A stretch of DNA of 64,000 bases from Portibacter lacus (GTDB lineage: Bacteria > Bacteroidota > Bacteroidia > Chitinophagales > Saprospiraceae). Position 1 is the first letter of the stretch; each line of letters starts with the position of its first letter. The notes below the pieces were generated by a model that worked only from the letters and a program-made list of their open reading frames with translations, was not told the DNA's origin and did not search any database. The position numbers and the translations under genes were made by a program. The stretch spans positions 106,001 to 170,000 of the forward strand of contig NZ_JAJNKA010000002.1 of assembly GCF_021533215.1 (NCBI RefSeq), read 5' to 3'. Shown piece after piece: positions 8,454 to 16,898 of this stretch.

Positions 8454-9455
8454 CTATACACGAGGTGCAATTGTCGGCACTGTGGATTTATCAAATGAGT
8501 TATGAACTGTAATGCTATTCACTGAACCATCTTCGCTGCGATTAAAGACCAATCGAGCATCCATACTTGTTGCATCGAATTCATCTTTGCCAATATACTT
8601 AAGCTCTACTGTTGCATAATCTGGCATCTTTAAGAAAAGCTGCTTATCTTCCATCTTCACACTCACAATCATTTTCTTAAAAAGCAATGGAACATTCATT
8701 TCATATTTTCCAACACAAGCGGAAAGCGCTTTAATCCTTTGCTCACTACTTTCCACCATCTTTAAATTGACCATAAACTCATAGAGTGGAATACCATTTT
8801 CCTCCCTGATGGGACTTAGGATAAAGTCTCCTTGATCTCCTTTTGGTATAAGAGCGATGACGCCATCCGTTTTGTTTAGCTTTTCACCTTTGAAGTAGGT
8901 TTGAGTAATCAATTCATGGAAACCTCTTCGACTTACTTTCCAATGAAGGTGAGGTGTTCTCCAGTTTTCTTTTATCGAAGGATCCGCAAAAGCGTAGGAA
9001 GCTGGTTTGATCGTTTTAAAACCGAAGCTACCTGATGCATCTGTTGTCATCTGACCCCAGCCTTCGAAATTTGGATCTAAAGGGCTAGGGTTCTCGGCAT
9101 CACCTTCGTGAGAGTAGCGTCCGTGGTGGTTGGCTTGCCACAATTCTACTAAGGCATTGGCGATGGGTTCACAATTTTCATCTCTCACGATTCCTCTTAT
9201 TAAGATTTTCTCGCCTTCAGCTTCACCTTGTTTTCCTTGAATAGTAGTTAGGTCAACGTCCCCATCACCATTTTTAACGTGAGGATAGAATGGCCCTAAG
9301 GTTTGATCGAGGGTCGTTTCGCATGATTCTTCCAACACATTAGGAGTATTTTCTTTTACCATTTGATTGGCCACTAGTTTACTGGTGATTAATCCAGCAG
9401 TCGCTCCGAGACCTAGCTTTAAGAATTTTCTACGCTTATCATTTTTCGAATTCAT
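8454..9455 (-). CDS. Tat-exported intradiol ring-cleavage dioxygenase with extra C-terminal domain
   Basis: This 333-residue protein begins with a twin-arginine signal (KRRKFLKLG, residues 7-15). Residues 50-195 match protocatechuate/catechol intradiol dioxygenases. All four Fe(III) ligands are in place: Tyr114 (GRYSH), Tyr154 (ASYAF) and His169/His171 (PHLHW), as are PLDPNF and the TIKP turn. Family members open catechol-type rings between the two hydroxyls with O2. Export of a folded metalloenzyme fits the Tat signal. Residues 230-333 are absent from classical enzymes and look like a DUF3471-type beta domain (GKYEMNVP, LFLKMPDYATVEL, FNRSEDGSVNSITVH). The gene is divergent from the hybrid sensor at 9616. 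Natural substrate unknown. Confidence 0.87.
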   Translation of the reverse strand: MNSKNDKRRKFLKLGLGATAGLITSKLVANQMVKENTPNVLEESCETTLDQTLGPFYPHVKNGDGDVDLTTIQGKQGEAEGEKILIRGIVRDENCEPIANALVELWQANHHGRYSHEGDAENPSPLDPNFEGWGQMTTDASGSFGFKTIKPASYAFADPSIKENWRTPHLHWKVSRRGFHELITQTYFKGEKLNKTDGVIALIPKGDQGDFILSPIREENGIPLYEFMVNLKMVESSEQRIKALSACVGKYEMNVPLLFKKMIVSVKMEDKQLFLKMPDYATVELKYIGKDEFDATSMDARLVFNRSEDGSVNSITVHNSFDKSTVPTIAPRV

Positions 9456-9493
9456 TGTATTTGGTTTTGATTATGCAGGCTGTATTTGGTTTT
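9456..9493 (-). repeat. 13-bp direct repeat in the dioxygenase leader
   Basis: TGTATTTGGTTTT occurs at 9456-9468 and again at 9481-9493, a 25-bp period. Read on the minus strand this is AAAACCAAATACA twice, the second copy touching the dioxygenase ATG. It could be a leader duplication or a binding site. Confidence 0.6.
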
Positions 9494-9534
9494 AATTGTT
9501 ATACCCAAAAATACAAGAACACCCCCTCGGTCTT

Positions 9535-9575
9535 CTAGGATAATCTGACCAAAAACTAGGAGAATCTGCTCAAAG
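9535..9575 (+). promoter_or_regulatory. Tandem direct repeat with 21-bp period, candidate AraC-type operator
   Basis: CTAGGATAATCTG at 9535 is followed exactly 21 bp later by CTAGGAGAATCTG at 9556, and the next bases also agree (CAAA). AraC-family regulators classically bind direct half-sites spaced about 21 bp, two helical turns. The site lies between the divergent dioxygenase and the hybrid sensor whose output domain is AraC-type, so it is a candidate target of that sensor. Binding is inference. Confidence 0.5.
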
Positions 9576-9615
9576 TGCTTATTTCTTGCACTTTCTGTAG
9601 GATTAAAAAGTCAAG

Positions 9616-12600
9616 TTGCTTAAATTCATTCAATGTTTATTTTGTAGATCCAAATCTATTCGCTTGTCATTGAACCCTAAATTTAGAGTCCTTATAGGTT
9701 TTGTGTTTCTAATTGGTTTTAGAACAATAGTCAATGGTCAGGTATCTTCCACACTTCCTCAGTATGACTTTGAAATGTTGGAACTTCCTAATGGTGTAGA
9801 AGGAAATCATGTGAATGCCATTGCACAAGATTCACTTGGTTTTATGTGGTTCGGAACGAAGCATGGATTGCTACGGTATGATGGTTATAAATACAAGACT
9901 TTTTCTAATGTTAAGAATGACCCAACCTCCATAGCATCTAATGACGTTCATAATATCCATGTTTCACAAGATGGACACTTTTTGTGGTTGACAATGGGTC
10001 AAGGGAAAGTAGGTCAATTTGATTTGCAGACTGAACGGTTTACTCATTTTCAGATGACAGATAAGACAGGTATACCACAGCGCCCAATTGTTATAGAAAT
10101 GGTTCCTGACCATCAAGATAATCTGTGGATGGCGAGCAATTATGGGCTATATTATTTTGATACTAAGAAGAAAGAATTTACATCCTATTTTCATGATCCC
10201 AGCGATGATCATTCTTTGACTTATAATGTATGTCGCGCGCTTCTCATTGACTCTAAAGGTGTTCTTTGGGTAGGTACTGGTTCATACAATGATGTCGGAA
10301 TAGATGGCGCCTCTCACAAGGGTATTGAAAATGGAGGACTGAATAGATTTAGGCCAGAGACCCAAGACTTCGTTAGGTATAAAAATGATCCTTCCGAAAA
10401 GAATTCGCTAATCAACGATGTGGTCACCGAAATCACAGAAGATAGGAAAGGTAACTTTTGGATAGGGACTAAGGGCTACGGCATTCAGCAATTCGATAGA
10501 GATAGAGCGATATTTGTTGACATGAATCAAGGCCGAAATCAGCAATCTAGCATAGAAGTGCCCTATACCAATGATTCTAATGAAAGAGTCATTAGCTATA
10601 TTTTCGAAGATAAGGCGGGGAAATTATGGTTTAGTTTAACTTTTGACGGGATACTATCTTATGATCCCAATACTAAGCAGAATTTAAGCTACTTGCCAGA
10701 CAGTGATGACCCTGACAGTTTTCTAGAGCCACTTACAACACGTATCTATCAGTCTCGGGATAATACAATATGGATGTGTACATCAAACAGCCTTGCTCGG
10801 TTGTATAAATTGAAATTGCAACAATATCGACAGGTTAAATTGGATCACGGACATGAAATTAAGGTTAATAATTTCACAGAAACTTCAGAAGGTAAGATTA
10901 TTTTTGCAACTGAATTCGCACAGAATTTATTCTCCTTAGATCCAAGCACACAAGCAATAACAGCTCTAAATGAAGACAATAAATGGAAGCAGGAGGTCTT
11001 CAAAAAGGGGAAAAAAATTTATGCTCCTAGATTTCAGAAGGAAGACTTTAGGCCTTTATGGAAAGTCCGTGCCGATGATAAAAATCAAATCTGGTTTAAT
11101 ATATTTCAGCGAAACGAAACCTTTTGTCTAGATATCAATGAAAGGAAGGTTAAGATTTACTTGCCAGAAAATGATGATCCCGATCTCGTTTTCACAGATT
11201 GGGTCACAGAGGTATTCTCAGATCGAGATGATGATGTATGGACAACAACTAAAGCCGGTCTGATAAAAAAATACGATTCGAAGGAAAATCAATTTTCACA
11301 TTGGTTTTTCGGACATAATGAAGATGATGTCAATAGAAGTTACTATTCCATCTTATCACAATCTACCAATGGCAAACTAATAATGGCATATACACCTGAT
11401 GTTAATGGTCAATTGGCTCTACAGACATTCGATCCGGCAACTGAAAAATTCAATAAAATTCCTCTAATCTATGAACCTGGAGCATCAGCCTTAATTTACA
11501 GATTGTTAAGTAATATCATGGAGGACGCGGATGGTTATGTCTGGATATGTTTGGATTCTGGATTATTAAAAATCGATCCAAAAACGGGAAAGACACAAAT
11601 ATTCGAAGCAAATTATTTCGGTTTGAATAAAATCAATAGGATTGTACTAGATGACCTTAATAGGATCTGGATTTTTAGCGATCGCCTGGTATTATTTGAC
11701 TTAAGTGATTTAAGCCAAGTCAACTTTGAAATGCCAAAAGCTAAAATCGGTAGAAGAAAATTTACCAAGTACTTTGAAACGGGATCTTTTAAAGATAGCA
11801 AGGGCAATATCTACTTTGGAACTCCAGATGGCTTTGCAAGTTTTAATCCAGCGGTATTAGCAGATACGATAAGTCAAAGCTATGCTACAGAAATCAGCGA
11901 CTTTGAACTGTTGTTTCAAAAAGAACTTGGAATAGAGGAAGTCAATGCGCCTAGGTTTACAATTGACGAAGAAATTAGCTTGAACCATCATCAAAATAAT
12001 TTCACCTTCCGATTTTCAACGCTAAATTATAGCAAAAAAGGCACGATTAGATATGAATATATGCTTGATGGATACGATGATCATTGGAGACCTGCTGGCA
12101 ACTCTCCTGAAGCAACATATATCAAAGTGCCCTCGGGCCACTATTCATTTAAAGTGAGAAGCTCCGAAGATGGTATTTCTTGGGGACCAATTAAAACAGC
12201 TTCTCTAACGATCATTCCTCCATTTTGGGCCAGCTGGTGGGCCTATCTTCTTTACTTAGTGCTACTTATTGGCTTAAGCTACTGGTTCTATACATTTCAA
12301 CTTGAGAAGAAACTAAGGCACTCAGAAGCGAATAGACTAAAAGAATTAGACGCTGTTAAAACAAAGCTTTACACTAACATCACACATGAGTTTCGTACAC
12401 CATTAACTGTTATCACAGGGATGGCATCTCAGATGAAGGAAGACCCTAAACAATGGTTTACACAGGGAATTTCAATGATCGAGAATAACGCAGCACGCCT
12501 ACTTGCTCTTGTTAATCAAATGCTGGATCTAAGTAAGCTAGAAAGTGGAAAAACTTCACTGACCTTAAAGCAAGGTGATATTGTAAACTTCCTAAGATAT

Positions 12601-13950
12601 ATCGTGGAGAGCTTTCATTCCTATGCCCGAAGCAAAGAAATTGCCATCCATTTCTATAGCGAAGAAGAAGTGATCATAATGGATTTTGATGGTGAAAAGA
12701 TTCAGCAAGTTATGAGCAATCTAATCACTAACGCTATAAAATTCACGCCTAAGCAAGGAAATATATACATAACTTCTAGTGTAATAAAGATTGACAATCC
12801 AAATGATCTTAAAGTAAAAAATCAAAATCTCCAGATCCAAGTACGAGATACTGGCGAAGGGATTACAGACGACGATATACCATTTGTCTTCGATCGTTTC
12901 TTTCAGGCGGATTACTCGACCAGCCGATCGGATGACGGCACTGGAATAGGATTAGCTTTGGTCAAAGAGTTGATGTATTTGATGGATGGAGATATCTCTG
13001 TAAAGAGTCGGATTGGCCAAGAGACGGTATTCACCTTAAATTTACCGATAAATCAACATGCAGGTATTCCGAGCCAAGCTAAATTAATCTTATCACAAGA
13101 TGCAGCACAAAAAATGGTGCCTGACATCAAACAGGTGTCTAGCAATTTGCCAGTTAGTGAGGAAGTCGTAGTGGGAAGACCAACCCTACTTCTAATAGAA
13201 GACAATCTGGATGTAGTTGCCTATGTTGCTATATGCTTGGATGGGATTTACAATCTAAAAATTGGAAATAATGGACAAGAGGGAATCGATATTGCCATCG
13301 AAAGTGTTCCTGATATTATCATCACTGACGTAATGATGCCAATAAAAGATGGATTTCAGGTTTGTAAAGAATTAAAAAACAATGTACTCACCAGCCACAT
13401 TCCTATCATCATGCTGACAGCCAAAGTGGATATGGAGAGCAAGATAGAAGGACTAGAAACAGGAGCGGATGCCTATCTTATGAAACCCTTTCAAAAAAAG
13501 GAACTGTTGGTTCGACTTAAGAATTTGCTGAAAATTAGAAAAAAGCTACAACTTCACTACCAGTCCTATATAAAGAATGACAATACAAGGGTTTTAAAAC
13601 TTGGAGTAAATGAAATCAAAGGAATTGAAAACGAGTTTATTGAAAATGTCAGAGACCTTATTCTAAATAATCTGGAGAACAATGACTTTGGAGTGGAGGA
13701 ACTTTGCAGAGGAATGGGAATGAGCAGGTCTCAATTGCATCGAAAACTTTCTGCTGTAGTGGGGCAATCCCCTAATAAGTTTATCAATTCGATCCGCCTG
13801 AATACAGCAGGTAGGCTACTAGAAAGTTCCGATGTAAATGTTTCAGATGTCGCCTATCAAGTGGGGTTTAGTGACCCAAGTTATTTCACTAGATCATTCA
13901 AGAAAGAATTCGGAATGACACCAATGGAATGGAAGCAAAAATTTAACTAA
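9616..13950 (+). CDS. Hybrid two-component system protein (Reg_prop, Y_Y_Y, HisKA, HATPase, REC, AraC HTH)
   Basis: This 1444-residue protein is complete. In order it has a signal/TM segment (about 25-41), two Reg_prop beta-propellers (about 50-780), a Y_Y_Y domain (about 790-870), a transmembrane helix (about 872-893), HisKA with the phospho-acceptor His in THEFRTPL (about 924), HATPase with NAIKFTP, DTGEGI and GTGIGLALV, a receiver domain with Asp in TDVMMPIKDG (about 1236), and two AraC HTHs (about 1350-1444). Known relatives sense oligosaccharides in the periplasm and switch on nearby genes. The start shown is a TTG; TTG at 9664 or 9670, just before NPKFRVLIGF, would give a cleaner signal peptide. 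Unusually no SusCD locus is adjacent; the nearest partner is the divergent dioxygenase. Confidence 0.95.
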   Translation: MLKFIQCLFCRSKSIRLSLNPKFRVLIGFVFLIGFRTIVNGQVSSTLPQYDFEMLELPNGVEGNHVNAIAQDSLGFMWFGTKHGLLRYDGYKYKTFSNVKNDPTSIASNDVHNIHVSQDGHFLWLTMGQGKVGQFDLQTERFTHFQMTDKTGIPQRPIVIEMVPDHQDNLWMASNYGLYYFDTKKKEFTSYFHDPSDDHSLTYNVCRALLIDSKGVLWVGTGSYNDVGIDGASHKGIENGGLNRFRPETQDFVRYKNDPSEKNSLINDVVTEITEDRKGNFWIGTKGYGIQQFDRDRAIFVDMNQGRNQQSSIEVPYTNDSNERVISYIFEDKAGKLWFSLTFDGILSYDPNTKQNLSYLPDSDDPDSFLEPLTTRIYQSRDNTIWMCTSNSLARLYKLKLQQYRQVKLDHGHEIKVNNFTETSEGKIIFATEFAQNLFSLDPSTQAITALNEDNKWKQEVFKKGKKIYAPRFQKEDFRPLWKVRADDKNQIWFNIFQRNETFCLDINERKVKIYLPENDDPDLVFTDWVTEVFSDRDDDVWTTTKAGLIKKYDSKENQFSHWFFGHNEDDVNRSYYSILSQSTNGKLIMAYTPDVNGQLALQTFDPATEKFNKIPLIYEPGASALIYRLLSNIMEDADGYVWICLDSGLLKIDPKTGKTQIFEANYFGLNKINRIVLDDLNRIWIFSDRLVLFDLSDLSQVNFEMPKAKIGRRKFTKYFETGSFKDSKGNIYFGTPDGFASFNPAVLADTISQSYATEISDFELLFQKELGIEEVNAPRFTIDEEISLNHHQNNFTFRFSTLNYSKKGTIRYEYMLDGYDDHWRPAGNSPEATYIKVPSGHYSFKVRSSEDGISWGPIKTASLTIIPPFWASWWAYLLYLVLLIGLSYWFYTFQLEKKLRHSEANRLKELDAVKTKLYTNITHEFRTPLTVITGMASQMKEDPKQWFTQGISMIENNAARLLALVNQMLDLSKLESGKTSLTLKQGDIVNFLRYIVESFHSYARSKEIAIHFYSEEEVIIMDFDGEKIQQVMSNLITNAIKFTPKQGNIYITSSVIKIDNPNDLKVKNQNLQIQVRDTGEGITDDDIPFVFDRFFQADYSTSRSDDGTGIGLALVKELMYLMDGDISVKSRIGQETVFTLNLPINQHAGIPSQAKLILSQDAAQKMVPDIKQVSSNLPVSEEVVVGRPTLLLIEDNLDVVAYVAICLDGIYNLKIGNNGQEGIDIAIESVPDIIITDVMMPIKDGFQVCKELKNNVLTSHIPIIMLTAKVDMESKIEGLETGADAYLMKPFQKKELLVRLKNLLKIRKKLQLHYQSYIKNDNTRVLKLGVNEIKGIENEFIENVRDLILNNLENNDFGVEELCRGMGMSRSQLHRKLSAVVGQSPNKFINSIRLNTAGRLLESSDVNVSDVAYQVGFSDPSYFTRSFKKEFGMTPMEWKQKFN

Positions 13951-14001
13951 GATTCATTCAAAAGGCTAGTGACCTTTATGTTTAAGCTCTAGAATGTCTA
14001 C

Positions 14002-14058
14002 TTTCCAATACAAAACCGCATAAAGATCGAGCCCAACAAGTCGTCCGTATGGATTTCT
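14002..14058 (-). repeat. Second copy of the mnmE 3' end (att-like)
   Basis: Fifty-seven bases match 15379-15435 inside mnmE with 6 mismatches. Read in the mnmE frame it still spells EIHTDDLLGSIFMRFCIGK and is followed by a stop codon (TAG, 13998-14000). It is thus an intact mnmE C-terminus cut off from its gene by the ATPase cassette. Two of the differences are silent and two change residues (D to G, T to M). Its first bases supply the stop codon of the ATPase gene. This is the pattern left by site-specific integration at a gene's 3' end. Confidence 0.85.
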
Positions 14059-15178
14059 ATATTTGATTTACAAACTCCCTGAAGTTCTCATTCGTAATTA
14101 TATCAACCTTGGTTTCATATGTTTTCTCAAAGGATTTAGGTATTCTAACTTTTCGATTTGGGTTCCACTTTATTTCAAAACCAAGAACATTTTGACCATG
14201 AGTTTCTACATAATCTATCTCTTGCTGCTGCACAGTTCTCCAGAAATATCCTTTATTTAATGACTGGCTATAAACATTACTTTTCAATCGTTCTGCAATT
14301 AAAAAATTCTCCCACAAATTGCCTTTATCTTTTCGAAGAGCCATTTGACTTAAATCACCGATAACCATGTTTCTTACTCCAGTATCGTAGAAGTAAATTT
14401 TCTGGTTTGTTTTTATTTCATTCCTTAAGTTCCTGCTAAAACTTGGAAGTTTAAAAACTACATATGCTTGACAGAGCAAATCAATATAGTTAGAAACCGT
14501 TTTCTTATCTATTCCTAACAAGTTAGAGAGCACATTATAACTGACTTCATTTCCAATTTGAAATGCTAGAGCCCGTAATAATTTTTCTAAAACCTCAGGT
14601 TTACGAATACCTCCATAATTTAATATATCCTTGTAAAGGTAGCTATCTGTTAATTGCTTTAAGATCTCTTTTTCATCTCCTAAATTATTGATTACATCAG
14701 GGTACATTCCATATACAACACGCAATTCTAATTGCTGCTGAGCCTTGAGATAACCTACATTATTTTCGAACTCCGTCCATGAAATAGGGTATAGTTGATA
14801 CTCCCATTTTCTACCTGTCAGAGGTTCTTGAGTTTGGTTATTAAGCTCGAAAGCTGAAGAACCACTTACTAGTAATTGTACAGTTTTAAATTGATCAGCA
14901 ATGAGTTTCAAGGTAAGTCCAATGTTTTCAATCCGCTGCGCTTCATCAATAAATACTACCTTATAGTTTCCAATAATGCTTTTCAGCTGTTCTGTATTAG
15001 GATCCGTAAGAAGTTTTCTAACGGTAGGATCATCTCCATTTAGAAATAAATGTTCTTTATCTTTTAATAACTTATTGAAAAGAGTGGTTTTTCCTACTTG
15101 TCTAGGACCAATTAAAATAATGGCTTTTCCTTTTCCAAAACGATTATTAATTTGTTCTTCTAGTGTTCTTTTTATCAT
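14057..15178 (-). CDS. AAA ATPase with DUF4143 (PD-(D/E)xK-like) C-terminus, cassette at mnmE
   Basis: The chosen start is the ATG at 15178 (MIKRTLEEQI), giving 373 residues. An upstream TTG at 15232 would translate through two palindromic operators and is unlikely. The N-terminal ATPase has Walker A GPRQVGKTT and Walker B VVFIDEAQ; a GSSAFEL sensor segment follows. A winged-helix-like stretch (VLSNLLGIDKKTVSNYIDLL) lies in the middle. The C-terminal DUF4143 region holds EIDYVE and GFEIKWN, the D and ExK of a restriction-like fold. Such ATPases are scattered, mobile and of unknown function. The gene sits alone between mnmE and a duplicated mnmE end, so it was probably acquired horizontally. 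Confidence 0.9.
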   Translation of the reverse strand: MIKRTLEEQINNRFGKGKAIILIGPRQVGKTTLFNKLLKDKEHLFLNGDDPTVRKLLTDPNTEQLKSIIGNYKVVFIDEAQRIENIGLTLKLIADQFKTVQLLVSGSSAFELNNQTQEPLTGRKWEYQLYPISWTEFENNVGYLKAQQQLELRVVYGMYPDVINNLGDEKEILKQLTDSYLYKDILNYGGIRKPEVLEKLLRALAFQIGNEVSYNVLSNLLGIDKKTVSNYIDLLCQAYVVFKLPSFSRNLRNEIKTNQKIYFYDTGVRNMVIGDLSQMALRKDKGNLWENFLIAERLKSNVYSQSLNKGYFWRTVQQQEIDYVETHGQNVLGFEIKWNPNRKVRIPKSFEKTYETKVDIITNENFREFVNQI

Positions 15179-15183
15179 ATTTA

Positions 15184-15229
15184 GGGATCGCAATCCCCAA
15201 ATATAATGATTTTCAGGGATCGTAATCCC
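15184..15229 (-). promoter_or_regulatory. Two palindromes with 32-bp period before the DUF4143 ATPase gene
   Basis: GGGATCGCAATCCC (15184-15197) and GGGATCGTAATCCC (15216-15229) each have arms GGGAT/ATCCC and lie exactly 32 bp apart. The first ends 6 bp upstream of the ATG at 15178. Flanks AGG...CCAAAT are shared as well. This looks like a two-site operator. The other DUF4143 gene in the window has a five-site array with the same period but a different palindrome. Confidence 0.65.
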
Positions 15230-15338
15230 CAAATGTTAATATTTTCTAGAAATAATCCTTAGATATTTTTGAATTTTGAGACTAAAAAAGCAGAAATTCG
15301 GCTGCCTTTTCGCTTGGTTTACTAGCGGTTCCTTCCCT

Positions 15339-15357
15339 AAAATGCCGCTGGCATTTT
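15339..15357 (-). terminator. Hairpin behind mnmE, likely terminator
   Basis: AAAATGCC (15339-15346) and GGCATTTT (15350-15357) form a perfect 8-bp stem with a 3-base loop, 18 bp beyond the mnmE stop. Only four pairs are G-C-rich and no long T tract follows in the mnmE direction, so strength is uncertain. Confidence 0.45.
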
Positions 15358-15374
15358 TCCTGCGGAACGTTCGT

Positions 15375-16775
15375 TCATTTCCCAATACAAAACCTCGTAA
15401 AGATCGAGTCCAACAAGTCGTCCGTATGGATCTCTCCTGTTATCAATCCCAACTGATGCAACGCCTGACGAATATCCATTGCCACAAAGTCACCCGTGAT
15501 CCCACTACGCAATCCATTCAATACCGCATCCAAACTCTCGAACGCCTTATTCAATGCATCAAAGTGTCGACTATTCGTAACAATCGTCTGATCCATCGAT
15601 GCTGGATTATCCACAACGGCTAAGTAAAGCATCTCTTTTAGTGCCTCTATATTCATTTTATTCAAGGCAGAAACTGGAAGCAAATTATCCTTAGAAATCA
15701 TACCCTCTTTGTAATAATCCTCCGGCTGGGTATATGGATTCAGATCCATTTTATTCGCGACAAAGATCCGCGTTGCATTAGCTGTTAATACCTTACTCGC
15801 ATTTAAAAACCGTTCAACATCCGCCCATAAGGCTTCTGGCTTCGTCGAAATCACATCAAACATATACACCACTACAGTCGATGAACCTATTTTCTCTAAA
15901 GTACGCTCCACTCCAAACTTCTCAATAGAATCTTGGGCTTCACGAATGCCTGCCGTATCGATCAAGCGGAATTGAATCCCATTAATATTTAGTCGCTCTT
16001 CGATGGTGTCCCGAGTCGTTCCAGCAATGTCACTAACTATTGCCCGATTCTCGTTCAACAACGAGTTCAGTAAAGTTGACTTGCCTGCATTCGGTCTTCC
16101 TGCAATGACCGTTGCTACTCCATTTTTGATCACGTTCCCTAAGTGAAAAGAATCCAATAATTCCTTGATCACGCCTTTGATCTTTTCCACTAAAGCTTCT
16201 AATTTCCCACGATCCGCAAATTCCACATCTTCCTCACCGAAATCCAATTCCAGTTCTATCAGCGCCGCAAAATCAATCAACTCCTGTCGTAGTTCTTTGA
16301 TCTGATCTGAGAAACCTCCTCTCATCTGACGTATGGCCAGATCATGACTCGCTTCATTTTCTGATGCAATTAAATCCGCCACTGCTTCAGCCTGACTTAG
16401 ATCCAATTGACCATTCAAAAAAGCACGCATCGTGAACTCTCCCCTATTCGCCATCCTCGCTCCGCCGCGTAAGCAAATCTGTATGACTTGCTCTAATATA
16501 TAGGGAGATCCATGACAACTTAATTCGATAACATCCTCCCGAGTATAGGACTTAGGAGCTCTAAAAATAGTAGCTACACATTCATCGATTACCTTCCCCT
16601 GTTCATCTTCTATCTTCCCATAATGCACCGTGTTCGCTTCAACTTTCGTTAGATTCCTTCCCTTGAAAAAAACATCCGTTATAGCAATCGCTTTCGGCCC
16701 AGACAATCTAATTACACCGATCGCTCCTTGGCCTGGTGGTGTAGAAAGTGCTACTATCGTGTCATTTACGAGCAT
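15375..16775 (-). CDS. mnmE: tRNA uridine-5-carboxymethylaminomethyl synthesis GTPase MnmE
   Basis: This 466-residue protein is full length. It has the N-terminal tetrahydrofolate-binding domain (1-118), a helical domain with an inserted G domain (P-loop GRPNAGKST at 226-234, DTAG at 273-276, NKMD near 336) and the invariant C-terminal FCIGK that carries the catalytic Cys. With MnmG it installs cmnm5 at the wobble U34 of tRNAs in the cytoplasm. The last 19 codons are part of a 57-bp sequence repeated at 14002-14058, so the C-terminus now present may have been supplied by an integrated element while the former end lies 1.4 kb downstream. Confidence 0.98.
   Translation of the reverse strand: MLVNDTIVALSTPPGQGAIGVIRLSGPKAIAITDVFFKGRNLTKVEANTVHYGKIEDEQGKVIDECVATIFRAPKSYTREDVIELSCHGSPYILEQVIQICLRGGARMANRGEFTMRAFLNGQLDLSQAEAVADLIASENEASHDLAIRQMRGGFSDQIKELRQELIDFAALIELELDFGEEDVEFADRGKLEALVEKIKGVIKELLDSFHLGNVIKNGVATVIAGRPNAGKSTLLNSLLNENRAIVSDIAGTTRDTIEERLNINGIQFRLIDTAGIREAQDSIEKFGVERTLEKIGSSTVVVYMFDVISTKPEALWADVERFLNASKVLTANATRIFVANKMDLNPYTQPEDYYKEGMISKDNLLPVSALNKMNIEALKEMLYLAVVDNPASMDQTIVTNSRHFDALNKAFESLDAVLNGLRSGITGDFVAMDIRQALHQLGLITGEIHTDDLLDSIFTRFCIGK
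15379..15435 (-). repeat. mnmE 3' end copy inside mnmE (att-like)
   Basis: Partner of the repeat at 14002-14058. On the coding strand the core TTTTGTATTGGGAAATGA closely resembles the 3' end of trmE/mnmE used as attachment site by Salmonella genomic island 1, because the FCIGK codons are conserved. Confidence 0.8.
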
Positions 16776-16898
16776 ATTATATTTTGATACAAATTAAAAC
16801 AATTTCCACACCAACAATGAAAATTCACAGAATGTTTGATAATTCAAGTAGATAATAAATAATATTATTTAATCTCTAATTATACCATTGAGCCTTTC

